Below, in pieces: positions 17,280-26,080 of a stretch of 64,000 nucleotides of DNA. The first letter of the stretch is position 1. Every line of letters starts with the position of its first letter. The notes beneath the pieces were generated by a model that searched no databases, had not been told where the DNA came from, and saw nothing but the letters and a program-made list of their open reading frames with translations. A program made the translations under genes and the position numbers. The DNA is from Microcoleus sp036704825 (GTDB taxonomy: Bacteria; Cyanobacteriota; Cyanobacteriia; Cyanobacteriales; Microcoleaceae). The stretch is taken from positions 71,965 through 135,964 of the forward strand of contig JAUBSN010000006.1 in NCBI GenBank assembly GCA_036704825.1. The letters run 5' to 3'.

Positions 17280-17675
17280 TTGATTTTAGATTTTAAATTG
17301 AAAAGTTTACACCGTCAGTCAGCCTGCAAAGGAATGAATCGCGGGGCTGGCGACCAAATTGTTTTCGGTCAGGCTTTATTTTGTATAGGGAGTGAGAGAA
17401 TCTTTACGCTCCGCACCTGACAAGTAGTATAATAAATTTTAATAAATTGTCAAAAATGTTTTTTATAATATTCCTTTAGAGGTAGTTGATCGCCCACAAC
17501 CCAGATTGGCAGAAATTGCGATCGGCTTTTGAATCTCTCTAAGTTATCACAATTAGGAACAGGCATCTTGCCTGTTCCTAAACTCTTCTTCCCTCTTCCT
17601 TCTTCCCTCTTCCGACGGACATCGGACTGACATCCGTTACATCCGTTACAGAATCCGTTGCCGAACTTCCTTCTT
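17280..17675. other. Intergenic region with AT-rich and CTTCC repeats
   Basis: No gene is supported in this 396-bp gap. It contains a GATTTTAGATTTTAAATTG tract beside the RND start, an AT-rich stretch at 17425-17470, and a degenerate CTTCC(C/T)T heptad run at about 17585-17612. A short GGAACAGGCA/TGCCTGTTCC inverted repeat (about 17557-17578) also lies here. Confidence 0.5.
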
Positions 17676-18278
17676 TTACTGTACTTGAGAACCGTGGGCG
17701 CGGGGGTCTGAGCTACTTGTTTTCACAGGCCCTGTGGGGGGAGTAAAATTAGAAACTTGACCGCCTGCTTGGACGTGTGGCAGAGGTTTTCCTGCAATTA
17801 AAGCTTCTAAGTTAGCTTCCATAATAGTGCGCGGCATTTCGCCGATCGTTTCAGCAACGGCACTGCCTTTATCGTTCAAATAGACAAAGTGCGGAATGCC
17901 GTCTACTCGATATTTGGTGATTTCTGGCAGCCATTTGTCATTGTCTACATTCAGCATCACAAAATTCATCGGTTCGGCGTATTTCTGTTTGATTTCGCTC
18001 AGATCGTTAGCCATTGCCTGACAGCTACCGCACCAATTAGCATAAAATTCCATGAGTGTCGGTTTGCCATTGATCAAAGCTGTTTCTAATGGCGTTGAAG
18101 CTTTTGCCATGTCGGTGAGACTGCTTGACGGCGTTTGGGTTTGCAGCCCGAAGAAGATAGATATTGAAAGGGCGATCGCTGCTAACACAATCAATAAGTT
18201 TCTGAGGCGCGTGGCGACTTTTGTTTCGGGATTTTTGGCGGCGGGGACGACTGTTGACTTGGGCGAATTCTGAGTCAT
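17676..18278 (-). CDS. txlA: Thioredoxin-like protein of the TxlA/HCF164 family
   Basis: This 200-residue protein has one N-terminal membrane anchor (about 26-45, LRNLLIVLAAIALSISIFFG) followed by a thioredoxin domain with the redox pair WCGSC (Cys83, Cys86) in TLMEFYANWCGSCQAMA. A cis-Pro region follows at VDGIPHFVYLN. HCF164/TxlA proteins sit on the lumenal side of the thylakoid membrane and pass reducing power for cytochrome c and b6f maturation. Topology and family fit that assignment, but function here is inferred. It is divergent from the NIL-ferredoxin gene (18457), which may share a regulatory region and also has a redox theme. The C-terminal tail is low complexity (Ser/Pro/Thr-rich). 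Confidence 0.85.
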   Translation of the reverse strand: MTQNSPKSTVVPAAKNPETKVATRLRNLLIVLAAIALSISIFFGLQTQTPSSSLTDMAKASTPLETALINGKPTLMEFYANWCGSCQAMANDLSEIKQKYAEPMNFVMLNVDNDKWLPEITKYRVDGIPHFVYLNDKGSAVAETIGEMPRTIMEANLEALIAGKPLPHVQAGGQVSNFTPPTGPVKTSSSDPRAHGSQVQ

Positions 18279-18456
18279 AAAATAAATTGCGCTTTGATTT
18301 CTATGTTTTTATTTTAAATAATAGATTCAGATTATAGCACATTTTGAGATAATCAGACCCATCTCATAAAAATTTGTGCTACAGGCAGTAATTAGACCAA
18401 GTGCGCTAAAACAGAAGATAACAAAGATTGTTTGTAAATTACCGAGGACTTGCAGG

Positions 18457-18861
18457 GTGAAAAAACGGGTGACGCTGACGTTTCCGCAACGATCGATCCA
18501 AATGCCTGTCACCTATCGACTAGCCAAGGATTTTAACGTTGCAGCCAACATTATCCGCGCTCAGGTGGCTCCCAATCAAGTGGGCAAACTGGTGCTAGAG
18601 TTATCAGGGGACATCGACCAACTAGAAGCGGCGATCGACTGGATGCGATCGCAAAACATCGGCGTTTCCCTAGCCAGCCGCGAAATACTCATAGACGAAG
18701 ATATCTGCGTTCACTGCGGTTTGTGTACGGGAGTTTGCCCGACAGAAGCCTTGACCCTTGACCCCGAAAGCTTTAAACTAAGTTTTGCTCGATCGCGGTG
18801 TATCGTGTGCGAGCAGTGCATCCCTACCTGTCCGGTACAAGCTATTTCTACTAACCTCTAG
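18457..18861 (+). CDS. NIL domain / dicluster 4Fe-4S ferredoxin-like protein
   Basis: The 134-residue product combines an N-terminal NIL domain (about 1-75, VTYRLAKDFNVAANIIRAQVAPNQVGKLVLELSGD) with a C-terminal bacterial-type ferredoxin domain. That domain has two complete clusters: CVHCGLCTGVCP and CIVCEQCIPTCP. NIL domains are also found in methionine ABC transporters and in cyanobacterial proteins of homocysteine/sulfur metabolism, and the exact role here is unknown. The reading frame is open further upstream, but I choose the GTG at 18457 because GAGG lies about nine bases before it and MKKRVTLTFP is the family's usual N-terminus. An electron-transfer role is inferred from the cysteines. 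Confidence 0.88.
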   Translation: MKKRVTLTFPQRSIQMPVTYRLAKDFNVAANIIRAQVAPNQVGKLVLELSGDIDQLEAAIDWMRSQNIGVSLASREILIDEDICVHCGLCTGVCPTEALTLDPESFKLSFARSRCIVCEQCIPTCPVQAISTNL

Positions 18862-18927
18862 GTCTTGTACAAACTTCTCGGGAGCATCATCTTTTTTTTT
18901 GCCTGGTTCTCCTAATTGTGCCATTGG

Positions 18928-19371
18928 ATGAAAAAAAACTCTTGGGTTTCCCTAACTCTACTTTTTGTTACTTATTTCATTTTTGGCTGGAAATTATCTG
19001 AGTTTGATGTTCCCCCGCACCTGACTTGGTTTCTAGCCGTAGCTTCAATTTTAGTGTTGGCTGTCGCCTTGTCGTTCCCTCTGAAAAACATAAAAGCCTT
19101 AATTGTGAAGTGGTTTTCGAGCGATCTGGGTGCTTTTATTTCTATTATTGTAGGAGCTTTGGTGGCAGTGGTAGTTTTTGCCTGGATGCACCTTTTTGCT
19201 ACTTGTTTGCTCTTGATTTCAGCCGGAGCTTTGGCAAGACTCGATATTCAAATGTCTGGTTGGAAGAATTGGCGGGCTTTTGCGGTATTAGCTACTATTT
19301 CTTTCACAGGTGTGGGGTTGGGCGGAGCGATAGAGTTTTTGTTAAAAACAGGAAGGCTCGTATTATATTAA
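18928..19371 (+). CDS. Small multi-pass membrane protein, unknown function
   Basis: I do not recognise this 147-residue protein. It is strongly hydrophobic with about four predicted membrane segments: VSLTLLFVTYFIFGW (5-20), WFLAVASILVLAVALSF (35-52), FISIIVGALVAVVVFAWMHL (70-95, running into LFATCLLLISAGALA) and AFAVLATISFTGVGLGGAIEF (115-138). I prefer the ATG at 18928 over a TTG twelve bases upstream. It follows the NIL-ferredoxin gene by 66 bp on the same strand and might share its transcript, though an A/T-rich gap separates them. Confidence 0.6.
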   Translation: MKKNSWVSLTLLFVTYFIFGWKLSEFDVPPHLTWFLAVASILVLAVALSFPLKNIKALIVKWFSSDLGAFISIIVGALVAVVVFAWMHLFATCLLLISAGALARLDIQMSGWKNWRAFAVLATISFTGVGLGGAIEFLLKTGRLVLY

Positions 19372-19696
19372 TTGAGCCGAGGAAATTTACCCAAGCAAAT
19401 TATCCAACTCGCAACAGATATTTAGCCGACAACTATCGGATTGCCAATCAATAAATACAGCTCATTTTTTTCAATCCCCACCCGGATTAAGTCGTGTTTC
19501 AACCCTCGCGAGATACAGCTTCTCAATTACCGATTCCCCGTTTACCGTTGCCTATTCCCAATTACCTATTACCTATTACCGACGAACCTGGAGTGCAACT
19601 GAAAACCGCTATGCCAGTATTGAGATGTAGCGACTGTCGCTCAAAATGTTATTCCCAAGAGCCCGCAACTCCGGCAGCCAAAAACTCGATCGCAAT

Positions 19697-19720
19697 AAAA
19701 AAGCAGCTTGAGGAAGCTGC
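19697..19720 (-). terminator. Orphan rho-independent terminator on the minus strand
   Basis: The stem GCAGCTT/AAGCTGC (19703-19720, 4-nt loop) is followed on the minus strand by six T residues (19697-19702 read in reverse). The nearest minus-strand gene, aroK, ends more than 550 bp upstream, so the hairpin may end a small RNA or a long 3' untranslated region. Confidence 0.6.
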
Positions 19721-19856
19721 TCGTCAGAATGCATGAGGTATTGTTTTTAGAATAAAACAGCTTAAATTCGATCGGTGCTGGGTTACATTTTTTGATACGG
19801 GAAAATTGATGAGTGAATGGACGATCGTAAAATCGTCACATAGGAGGATAGCATTG

Positions 19857-19955
19857 ATGCTAAATTTCCCGACAATCAAGTTAGCGTTTAACTGTCCTTG
19901 CGCCCTACAGCCCTTCAGCGGTGGGGCCATTTTATTTTTAGGGAGAACTCAATAG
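19857..19955 (+). CDS. Possible small protein of 32 residues
   Basis: A perfect AGGAGG (19843-19848) lies eight bases before an ATG that opens a 32-codon frame containing a Cys-Pro-Cys triplet and a short hydrophobic stretch (GGAILFLG). No homologue comes to mind, and it does not match known small photosystem or cytochrome subunits. The ribosome site is the only evidence. It could equally be a leader or chance. Confidence 0.25.
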   Translation: MLNFPTIKLAFNCPCALQPFSGGAILFLGRTQ

Positions 19956-20255
19956 CCGACTTTAACGCCTCGACAAGTCTGCCATCAGTTTTTGCATACA
20001 ATCTCCGCATCGCCACATTTTCATACTTATAAAACTTACGCATCGCATCTACTCAAACCCGGTTGATTCCCAAACATTAGACAGTTAAACAGATACACTA
20101 AGGCAAAAATCAGTATTTTTACCGAAGTCATGCCAGTTGAGATTTGAGATTTGAGATTTGGGAATAACTGATGAAGCTGGTGGTTTGGAGCTTGCGTACT
20201 GTTGCATTATTTTTTTGAGCTGGTATCAAAAGTCCTCAGAAACCTGTTATTTTCC

Positions 20256-20272
20256 CAGAAACCCGGTTTCTG
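20256..20272. repeat. Short palindrome CAGAAACC-C-GGTTTCTG
   Basis: A perfect 8-bp inverted repeat with a one-base centre lies seven bases beyond the aroK stop on the minus strand. Related AGAAAC(C/G)CGGTT half-sites lie at 8222-8236 and 8275-8286. It may be a dispersed palindrome acting as a transcript 3' end, but no T run follows. Confidence 0.6.
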
Positions 20273-20278
20273 AGTGTA

Positions 20279-20836
20279 TTAATTTATATCATGCCCGGTT
20301 TCTGGTTTGATAACTTTTTGGATTTCCTCGATCGCCCTAGCCGCCGCTGCTTCAGGTCTTTCGCCCAAACCTGTACAGACTCGGACATCTGCTTGAGTGT
20401 AGAAACGCTCTCGCTCGTTCAAAAGGCTTTGCAGCTTAGATTTGAGCTCGCCCTCCCGCAGTAGGGGTCGAGCGGTGTCCGAACGCAATCGATCGTACAG
20501 TTGATCTACAGGCACATCCAGCCAAACCACTATACCGTAGTGCAAATAACTCCAATTCATCGATCGGGCAACAATACCGCCGCCCGTAGCCACGACCGAA
20601 TTTTTATAAGCAGACAATTCGCCGAGCACTTTAGTTTCTAGTTCCCGAAATGCCTCTTCCCCTTCTCGCTCAAAAATCTCAGCAATTGACTGATTAGCAA
20701 CTCGAACAATTAGTTCATCAGTATCAAAAAAACGGTATTTTAATTTTCTTGCCAAAATCCGCCCCACCGTTGTTTTTCCCGCACCCATCATCCCGACGAG
20801 ATAGATATTCACTCCCCTCAAACAATCCACTGCCAA
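20279..20836 (-). CDS. aroK: Shikimate kinase
   Basis: AroK phosphorylates shikimate at the 3-hydroxyl with ATP, in the chorismate pathway for aromatic amino acids and quinones. The 185-residue product carries the Walker A loop GMMGAGKTTVG (about 14-24), the substrate-binding FFDTDELI, the GGGIV motif (VVATGGGIVAR) and the arginine-rich lid region RPLL. Length is typical. It sits 16 bp downstream of the LapA-like gene on the same strand and may be co-transcribed with it, which is probably positional rather than functional. The start is at ATG 20836, though the later VNIYLVGMMG would also serve as a core. Confidence 0.95.
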   Translation of the reverse strand: MAVDCLRGVNIYLVGMMGAGKTTVGRILARKLKYRFFDTDELIVRVANQSIAEIFEREGEEAFRELETKVLGELSAYKNSVVATGGGIVARSMNWSYLHYGIVVWLDVPVDQLYDRLRSDTARPLLREGELKSKLQSLLNERERFYTQADVRVCTGLGERPEAAAARAIEEIQKVIKPETGHDIN

Positions 20837-20852
20837 ATCCTCCGATATTTTG

Positions 20853-21743
20853 CTATTTTTTCAAGTCAATCCGCCCGCCACTGGGCGGTTCGTCGTCCTC
20901 AAACTCATCATCCTCATCCAATCCCCAATCATCCTCTGCTTCTACACTAGGATTGTTCGGTACTTCCCCGCCACCTGACTTAGGTATCGCATCTTGCGGG
21001 GGAACCAGCACCCGATACTCGGCATCGTAGACAGACTCAGTTTGCCCCACCCCAGACTGGCTCGGATCTCGATACCCGTAAGAGTATACCGAGCCAGCCC
21101 AAGACTTGCTTTTCGGTTCCTGTTTAGCTTCGTAATCCCTCGGATTTGCCCTTGCAACGTCATTTACCTGCGGTCGATCGGAAAAATCGCGATCGTCCCC
21201 CCAATCGTCATCGCTGCCTTGAGAGCCGGATTTTGAGCCATCTGAGACCCAATCATCCTCATCGTCTGCCGCTGCTGCATAAGTCCCCGGTTGAGGGTAA
21301 TCCTTGGCCGCAGCAGGGTTTGGAGTTTCTTGCTGGAAAGTCCGGGCACTGTAACTCGCCGGCGTACCGTACTCAGTTCGGTAGGAAGCAGCAGCCCGAT
21401 TTTGGCTATTTTCCGAATTCAGATAAGGGTCAATTTCCTGTTTTCTAGGAGGGGGAGGCGGCGTGTAAGGTGTTCTCCCGTCCTCTGGGAAAGTATCGGG
21501 ACGGCTGCGACTGTCGCGGCCGGTGCGGTCTCGCGTTTGAGATAAGTAATTTGAAAAAGCGAGCAAACCAGAAATCAATAAAGAGGTGACAACTCCTGCC
21601 GCCATGCTGAGCAAAATCCAAATAGATAAGGGCAAAGCAGGCGATCGAACTCCCAAAAATACCAGCGATAATGCCGGCTCCACATTTTGCAGGGCAAAAA
21701 TAGTTAGCCCCGCCACAATTACTAGCAAAAATACAGGTCGCAT
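20853..21743 (-). CDS. LapA-like (DUF1049-type) membrane protein with long acidic cytoplasmic tail
   Basis: This 296-residue protein has two N-terminal membrane helices (about 2-22, VFLLVIVAGLTIFALQN, and 38-66, LPLSIWILLSMAAGVVTSLLISGLLAF) in the arrangement of LapA/DUF1049 proteins. A long low-complexity tail rich in Asp, Ser, Pro and Tyr follows. The tail has repeated DDWxxD motifs (EDDWVSDG, DDDWGDDRDF, EDDWGLDEDDEFEDD) that may be interaction sites. The function is unknown. The E. coli relative LapA is paired with LapB in controlling LPS synthesis, but no LapB-like gene is present here, so I do not infer that role. It is followed closely by aroK. Confidence 0.7.
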   Translation of the reverse strand: MRPVFLLVIVAGLTIFALQNVEPALSLVFLGVRSPALPLSIWILLSMAAGVVTSLLISGLLAFSNYLSQTRDRTGRDSRSRPDTFPEDGRTPYTPPPPPRKQEIDPYLNSENSQNRAAASYRTEYGTPASYSARTFQQETPNPAAAKDYPQPGTYAAAADDEDDWVSDGSKSGSQGSDDDWGDDRDFSDRPQVNDVARANPRDYEAKQEPKSKSWAGSVYSYGYRDPSQSGVGQTESVYDAEYRVLVPPQDAIPKSGGGEVPNNPSVEAEDDWGLDEDDEFEDDEPPSGGRIDLKK

Positions 21744-21779
21744 ATTAAAAATATTGGTAATTGGGAATTGGTAATTTGT

Positions 21780-21812
21780 AAATGACTAATAACTAATGAC
21801 TAATGACTAATG
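21780..21812. repeat. Heptad repeat (TAATGAC)n
   Basis: About four copies of TAACTAA/TAATGAC units lie between the ubiX stop and the LapA-like start. It is the same unit as at 1264-1302, and here it ends directly at the stop codon of ubiX. Confidence 0.75.
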
Positions 21813-21813
21813 A

Positions 21814-22431
21814 CTACTCTTCTTCCTTCCAGCGTTTGAGAGGAACGCAGTCAATCCCCAACTGGTCTAAAGCGCGAGCCACCACAAAGTCTACCAAATC
21901 TTCAATAGTTTGCGGATTGTGATACCAAGCGGGAATCGCTGGTACAATTCTAGCTCCAGCTTCTGCCAAGGTAGTCAAATTCCGCAGGTGAATCAAGCTA
22001 AAAGGCGTTTCCCGAGGCACGAGTACCAATTTTCTCCCTTCCTTGAGCTGAACGTCGGCTGCTCTTTCGAGCAAATCCGAGCTCAAGCCAGCCGCCAATT
22101 TTCCTAGTGTACTCATGCTACAGGGAATAATCATCATCCCTTGGGTACGAAACGAGCCGCTAGCAATGTTAGCACCGACATCTTGCCAAGGATGGCACCG
22201 GAGTTTACCCATTGTGGGTACTCCTGCTTGTTCCCGCCAGAATTCTTCTTGCAGAGTCGGTTCTGCCGGCATTCGGATGTTCTGTTCGCTTTGCCAAACC
22301 ATGTAAGTAGATTTGGAAGCCACGAGTTCGATCGCGCGATCGGCTTCCAACAGAAACTTTAGAGTTCGCACCGCATAAATCAGTCCCGATGCACCGGTAA
22401 CTCCTACAATGAGGGGGTAGTTATTCGTCAT
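21814..22431 (-). CDS. ubiX: Flavin prenyltransferase UbiX
   Basis: UbiX prenylates FMN with dimethylallyl phosphate to make the cofactor of UbiD-type decarboxylases, which in cyanobacteria serve plastoquinone synthesis. The 205-residue product has the flavin-binding opening VGVTGASGLIYAVR. It also carries GSFRTQGMMIIPCSMSTLGKLAAGLSSDL, the central signature with the phosphate-binding serines, and RKLVLVPRETPFSLIHLRNL. The C-terminal PAIPAWYHNPQTIEDLVDFVVAR matches the family. Length is usual. No ubiD is adjacent. It is on the same strand as the RNase gene upstream, with 400 bp between, so it is likely transcribed on its own. Confidence 0.94.
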   Translation of the reverse strand: MTNNYPLIVGVTGASGLIYAVRTLKFLLEADRAIELVASKSTYMVWQSEQNIRMPAEPTLQEEFWREQAGVPTMGKLRCHPWQDVGANIASGSFRTQGMMIIPCSMSTLGKLAAGLSSDLLERAADVQLKEGRKLVLVPRETPFSLIHLRNLTTLAEAGARIVPAIPAWYHNPQTIEDLVDFVVARALDQLGIDCVPLKRWKEEE

Positions 22432-22834
22432 TAGTTATTTGTTAGTTTACGGTTTACTGTTGTTAGTAATTAGTGGTTATAACGAACTTTTTAGCATTGA
22501 AATTATTCCGATCTATATTCTCTTCATCTGCGTATGTCTGCGTCTATCCCTTGTCCGGGGCGGTTAACAAATTCTCTTTTTTTAACCGCAGATGAGGGCA
22601 GATTAACACAGATTCACGCAGATAAATTAGATCTAATCCAGTTGCACCGTCCGTAATTGTTGAGTTTTGACTGGATTTGTCGCCCGACGTTCCTACCGGA
22701 TTTGATATTAGTCATTAATTATTTATTGATGATTGCTGAGTATAGTGGGCAGCAGAGTTCTTAATACTTAGTTGCTAGACAATGACAACTAAGTATTGAG
22801 GAAAATCAACAGTCAACTGTCAACTGTCAATTGA
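22432..22834. other. Intergenic region with short repeats
   Basis: No gene is supported in these 403 bp. It contains an AACCGCAGATGAGGGCAGATTAACACAG-like stretch near 22583 (imperfect GCAGAT repeats) and a GTCAACT heptad run (about 22809-22832) that ends within two bases of the RNase stop codon. Confidence 0.5.
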
Positions 22835-25201
22835 TTATTCATCATCATCAAAAGCTTGACTGCCGCCGCCAACTGCAACTAAATCAATTTGCTGGCGGTA
22901 GTAGTCAACACTCTTGACTTGAACTTCTACCCGATCGCCCAAACGGTACTGATTGCGGTTTTTGCGGCCTACTAGAGTTTGCTGGCGCGATCGATATTCG
23001 TACCAGTCATCCTTCAGCGAAGAAACGTGCACCAATCCCTCAACTCGCAGGATGTCGCTATCGGGCGGCCGCACCTCAATTTCCACAAAGAAACCGTAAG
23101 ACTGCACGCCTGTAATCAAACCCTGGAAAGTTTGGCCGGTCCGTTCTTTCATCAATCCCGTTTTCTTCAATCCCTGCAAATCGCTTTCGGCATCCTCAGC
23201 AACCCTTTCGCGTTCGGTAAGGTGTACTACTACCGATGCAAACTCTGTCTCAAATTCGTGGTGCAAATCTGGGGGGAGGACGTTCCAAGTAATTTGACCG
23301 TGACAGGAGGAATGGTGCAAGTCAACTTTTTCCTTAGCCCGTGTTGTGCGGCTGCTGCGGCCTTGCTCGAACACCGCTTGCAACACCCGCAGCACCAGCA
23401 AATCGGCGTAGCGGGAAAGCGGCGAAGTGCAGCGCGTGTAACCCTCTGACAGCGCCAAACCGAAGTGCGGCTTGGGAGTTGTGCTGTAAACAGCGGGCTT
23501 CATGGTGTCTTCTAGCAGGTAGGTGAGAACTCTTTCGGACTTAAGATCGGCAAACTGCTGGGTAAATCGCTGAAAGTCCAAGGGCAAAACTTCTTCTTCG
23601 GTTTCGAGATACAGTTCGCCTCCGAGGTTGTTTGAGAGTTTGATGAACTCTTGAATGTCTGCCGGGTCTGGCATCGGCTGGACGCGGTAGATTGCTGGGA
23701 CTCCCAAGGCTTGCAGGTGAGTGGCTACGGCTTGGTTGGCGAGTACCACCAACTCGGAGACAGCCGACTGGGCGGGGGGAGCGACTGCAAAGGCTCCTAA
23801 TTCGCCTTCGTCGTCGAAGTGAGAGTTAGCGTCCGGCAAATTTAGTTCAAAAGCTCCCCGCTTGAGCCTTGTCTGTCTGGCAGCCTGTGAGGCGGCCTCG
23901 ATTTGATCTAGGAAAGGACGGAGGGCCGAGGATAAAGGGTGCTCTTCGGCATCGCCTGGTTCGAGAATTGCTTGAGCTTGCTCGTAGGTGAGGTGGTAGT
24001 CAATTTGAATGACGCTGGTTTGAATCTCGTATTCTAGGAGTTCTCCTGATTCGTCTAGGGTGAGGAGTATGCTGAAGGCCAGCCGTTCGGTGTCTGGCAG
24101 CAGGGAGCACCGCTCGTTGAGGGTTTCTGGCAGTACGGCGATGATTTTTTCTCCCAGATGGGCGGCTGTGCCTCGCTTGCGGGCTTCGCGGTCGAGCGGG
24201 GTTTCTGGCTGCACGTACTCGGCAGCGTCGCTGATGTGGATTCCTATTTGCCAGCGGCCGGGCTTCAGAGTTTCGATCGACAAAGCGCGTTCCACTGGCG
24301 GATCGGAGAGGAATGATGTCGGGTCAAACTCGTTTTCGCCTCCTCCTTCGGAGAGATTTTCCGCCTGGGCTTGGGGGGCATCGTTTTCGCTGTTGCTTGT
24401 TCCCGGTTCGTTTTTGCTGAAGCTAACAGTCAGAATGTTACGCAAATCTAGGCGTTTTTTGAGGTCGGTTTTTTTGACTTTGCTGGGCAAATTTTCCGCT
24501 GCTTTGATGACGGCGGCGGGGAACGATCGCGGCAAGTCGTGCTTGCAGCATACGATGTCGAGGTCGTCAGCGGCTTCGGCGTCGGAACCTAATACCTGTA
24601 CTACTTTGCCGACTGGGCGGTGGGTGCCGAGGGGGTAGCGTTTGACTTCGACGTGTACCAAGTGGTCGATCGCCTCTTGGAGATTTGTGCCGTTTGCCAG
24701 CAAGTCTAGTTCAAACAGCAGGCGATCGTCTAGGGGAATTGCTCTGTAGCTGAGGCGGCCGCTGGGAGTGGAGGTTTGCTTGACTCGCGCCAGTACCGAG
24801 GGGTTGGCGCGTTCGAGGATGAGCATGACTTCGCCTTCGGGCGATCGGCGGCGGCTGCCTTCTTTGATGATTTTGACTAAGACTCGATCGCCGTTCCAAG
24901 CTGTCGAGAGGTGACTTTCCCGCACGTAAACGTCTTCTGAGCCTTCGGCGTCTTGAATAGCAAAGCAAAATCCTTTGCTCGAACAGCGCAGTTTTGCTTC
25001 TACTACGTCGTCTTCAGCTACTCGGCGGTAGCGGCCTTTGTCTTTGACTAATATGCCAATTTTCTCTAGAGCTTCTAATGCGATTTGAAGTTTGAGTTGA
25101 CTGGTGGCGTCGTTGCAGTCGAGTTTTTTCTCCAATGCTTTAGGGGCCACTAATTTGTCTTCTGTAAAATTTGCCAGCAGTGCAGCGATAGAAAATTCCA
25201 T
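22835..25201 (-). CDS. RNase II/RNase R family exoribonuclease
   Basis: This 3'-to-5' hydrolytic exoribonuclease of the RNB family acts in RNA turnover and maturation. The likely product has 788 residues from ATG 25201 (MEFSIAALLANF). The frame is open 44 codons further upstream but that part is low in family-like sequence. Domain order is an N-terminal helix-turn-helix-like/cold-shock part (to about 200), the RNB catalytic domain (about 290-640) and a C-terminal S1 domain (about 685-770, TFQGLITGVQSYGFFVEIEV). RNB landmarks are GIHISDAAEYVQPETPLDREARKRGTAAHL with the metal-binding aspartates and TPKPHFGLALSEGYTRCTSPLSRYADLLVLR. Cyanobacterial members fall between RNase II and R, so I give no symbol. 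It has a very acidic end. Confidence 0.92.
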   Translation of the reverse strand: MEFSIAALLANFTEDKLVAPKALEKKLDCNDATSQLKLQIALEALEKIGILVKDKGRYRRVAEDDVVEAKLRCSSKGFCFAIQDAEGSEDVYVRESHLSTAWNGDRVLVKIIKEGSRRRSPEGEVMLILERANPSVLARVKQTSTPSGRLSYRAIPLDDRLLFELDLLANGTNLQEAIDHLVHVEVKRYPLGTHRPVGKVVQVLGSDAEAADDLDIVCCKHDLPRSFPAAVIKAAENLPSKVKKTDLKKRLDLRNILTVSFSKNEPGTSNSENDAPQAQAENLSEGGGENEFDPTSFLSDPPVERALSIETLKPGRWQIGIHISDAAEYVQPETPLDREARKRGTAAHLGEKIIAVLPETLNERCSLLPDTERLAFSILLTLDESGELLEYEIQTSVIQIDYHLTYEQAQAILEPGDAEEHPLSSALRPFLDQIEAASQAARQTRLKRGAFELNLPDANSHFDDEGELGAFAVAPPAQSAVSELVVLANQAVATHLQALGVPAIYRVQPMPDPADIQEFIKLSNNLGGELYLETEEEVLPLDFQRFTQQFADLKSERVLTYLLEDTMKPAVYSTTPKPHFGLALSEGYTRCTSPLSRYADLLVLRVLQAVFEQGRSSRTTRAKEKVDLHHSSCHGQITWNVLPPDLHHEFETEFASVVVHLTERERVAEDAESDLQGLKKTGLMKERTGQTFQGLITGVQSYGFFVEIEVRPPDSDILRVEGLVHVSSLKDDWYEYRSRQQTLVGRKNRNQYRLGDRVEVQVKSVDYYRQQIDLVAVGGGSQAFDDDE

Positions 25202-26080
25202 GTAGCGATCGATCCTCTTGTTTCCAGCAATTAGTCTAATTTTGGCGAAATCAGCCGCACCCCCTCGGGCCCTCGTAGTGCCTGCTTCCCAACAAATGCG
25301 CCGGTTGATAGGTGGAGACGCGAGCACAGCCACCTTGTTTTATCGCGAGGTTTTTTTGAGATTCTCTCCCGACACAAGTTTCGTGCTAATTGTCCGCTGT
25401 CTGTCTTGAACTGACTGCTGACGGTGCAGACAACTGTCCCGCACGCTATTCCCCAATACAATTTTTTAGCGTTGGTTTGTTTGCTTTTAGGTCAGCAGCG
25501 CCGAGCACGAAAGCGAATTAGAAAGCCCCTGTCGGTTCTTAAAAGATGGCTCGATACTGAAAGCGACGGCTTGAGTCGAGGATGAGCCGATGGAGGGATG
25601 GAGAGGGAGAAAATGTGCATTTCTTCCTTCTGCCTTGTTCCTTCTGCCTTGTTCCTTCTTCCTTTTGAAGTGCCTCTTGCTTCTTGCTTTAGCAAAGAAT
25701 TTACCGGATCTTTAAGGCAAAATTGCTAGTAGCTCGCTGCTGCGATGCCCTTGTTTTTTTGCACGCGATCGGTCTTTGCGGACGGAGGTGCAACGAGCGG
25801 GTTGGGAGCAATCTGTGCTGTAGAAAGTGCAGGTACGCAAACCGGAGACTTTTACTACTTTTGCTTAGTTGCTGTGCCATCTCCTATAGGTAGAAATGAC
25901 GCCCGATGCTTGTTAGCTTAAACCGCTGGATGTGGCATGGGGTTTAGTGGCGTGAAAGGTTGCGCGGATGACTCACCTTTAATTTATTGTATGTTGAATA
26001 TGTGCTTTCAGAAAACTGTTTTCTTTGGGCTGTACTACACTTAAGTCACAAGCCCCTTCTGGTTTCGGGGTCAAAAAATT
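25202..26080. other. Long intergenic region
   Basis: No gene is supported in this 879-bp region between divergent genes. It contains pyrimidine-rich repeats (CTTCTGCCTTGTTC units at about 25625-25675, related to the TCTTCCT heptads). From 25700 to 26080 the sequence has mixed composition and could hold promoters for both flanking genes. I looked for tRNA, RNase P RNA, SRP RNA and tmRNA signatures and saw none. No clear ribosome site precedes the ATG at 26081. Confidence 0.5.

Larger units (their letters stand above)
19372..20278. other. Long intergenic region with an orphan terminator and short repeats
   Basis: This 907-bp stretch has no gene I can name. It holds degenerate heptads of the CCTATTA/CCAATTA type (about 19545-19580), a minus-strand terminator-like hairpin at 19703-19720, and a GACGAT/ATCGTC hairpin near 19821. 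A possible 32-codon ORF with a strong AGGAGG site lies at 19857-19955, and a CAGAAACC/GGTTTCTG inverted repeat at 20256-20272. A tandem TTGAGAT run lies near 20141-20160. Confidence 0.5.

Noticed and set aside
20749..21774. Plus-strand ORFs opposite the LapA-like gene
   Set aside because: They are shadows of a low-complexity acidic protein and have no start signals.
25202..25333. N-terminal extension of the exoribonuclease to 25333
   Set aside because: The extra 44 codons have no family resemblance, and MEFSIAALLANF at 25201 matches a natural start.
25700..26080. Possible structured RNA (RNase P, SRP or tmRNA) in the long gap before 26081
   Set aside because: None of the conserved core motifs of these RNAs is seen; the region remains unexplained.
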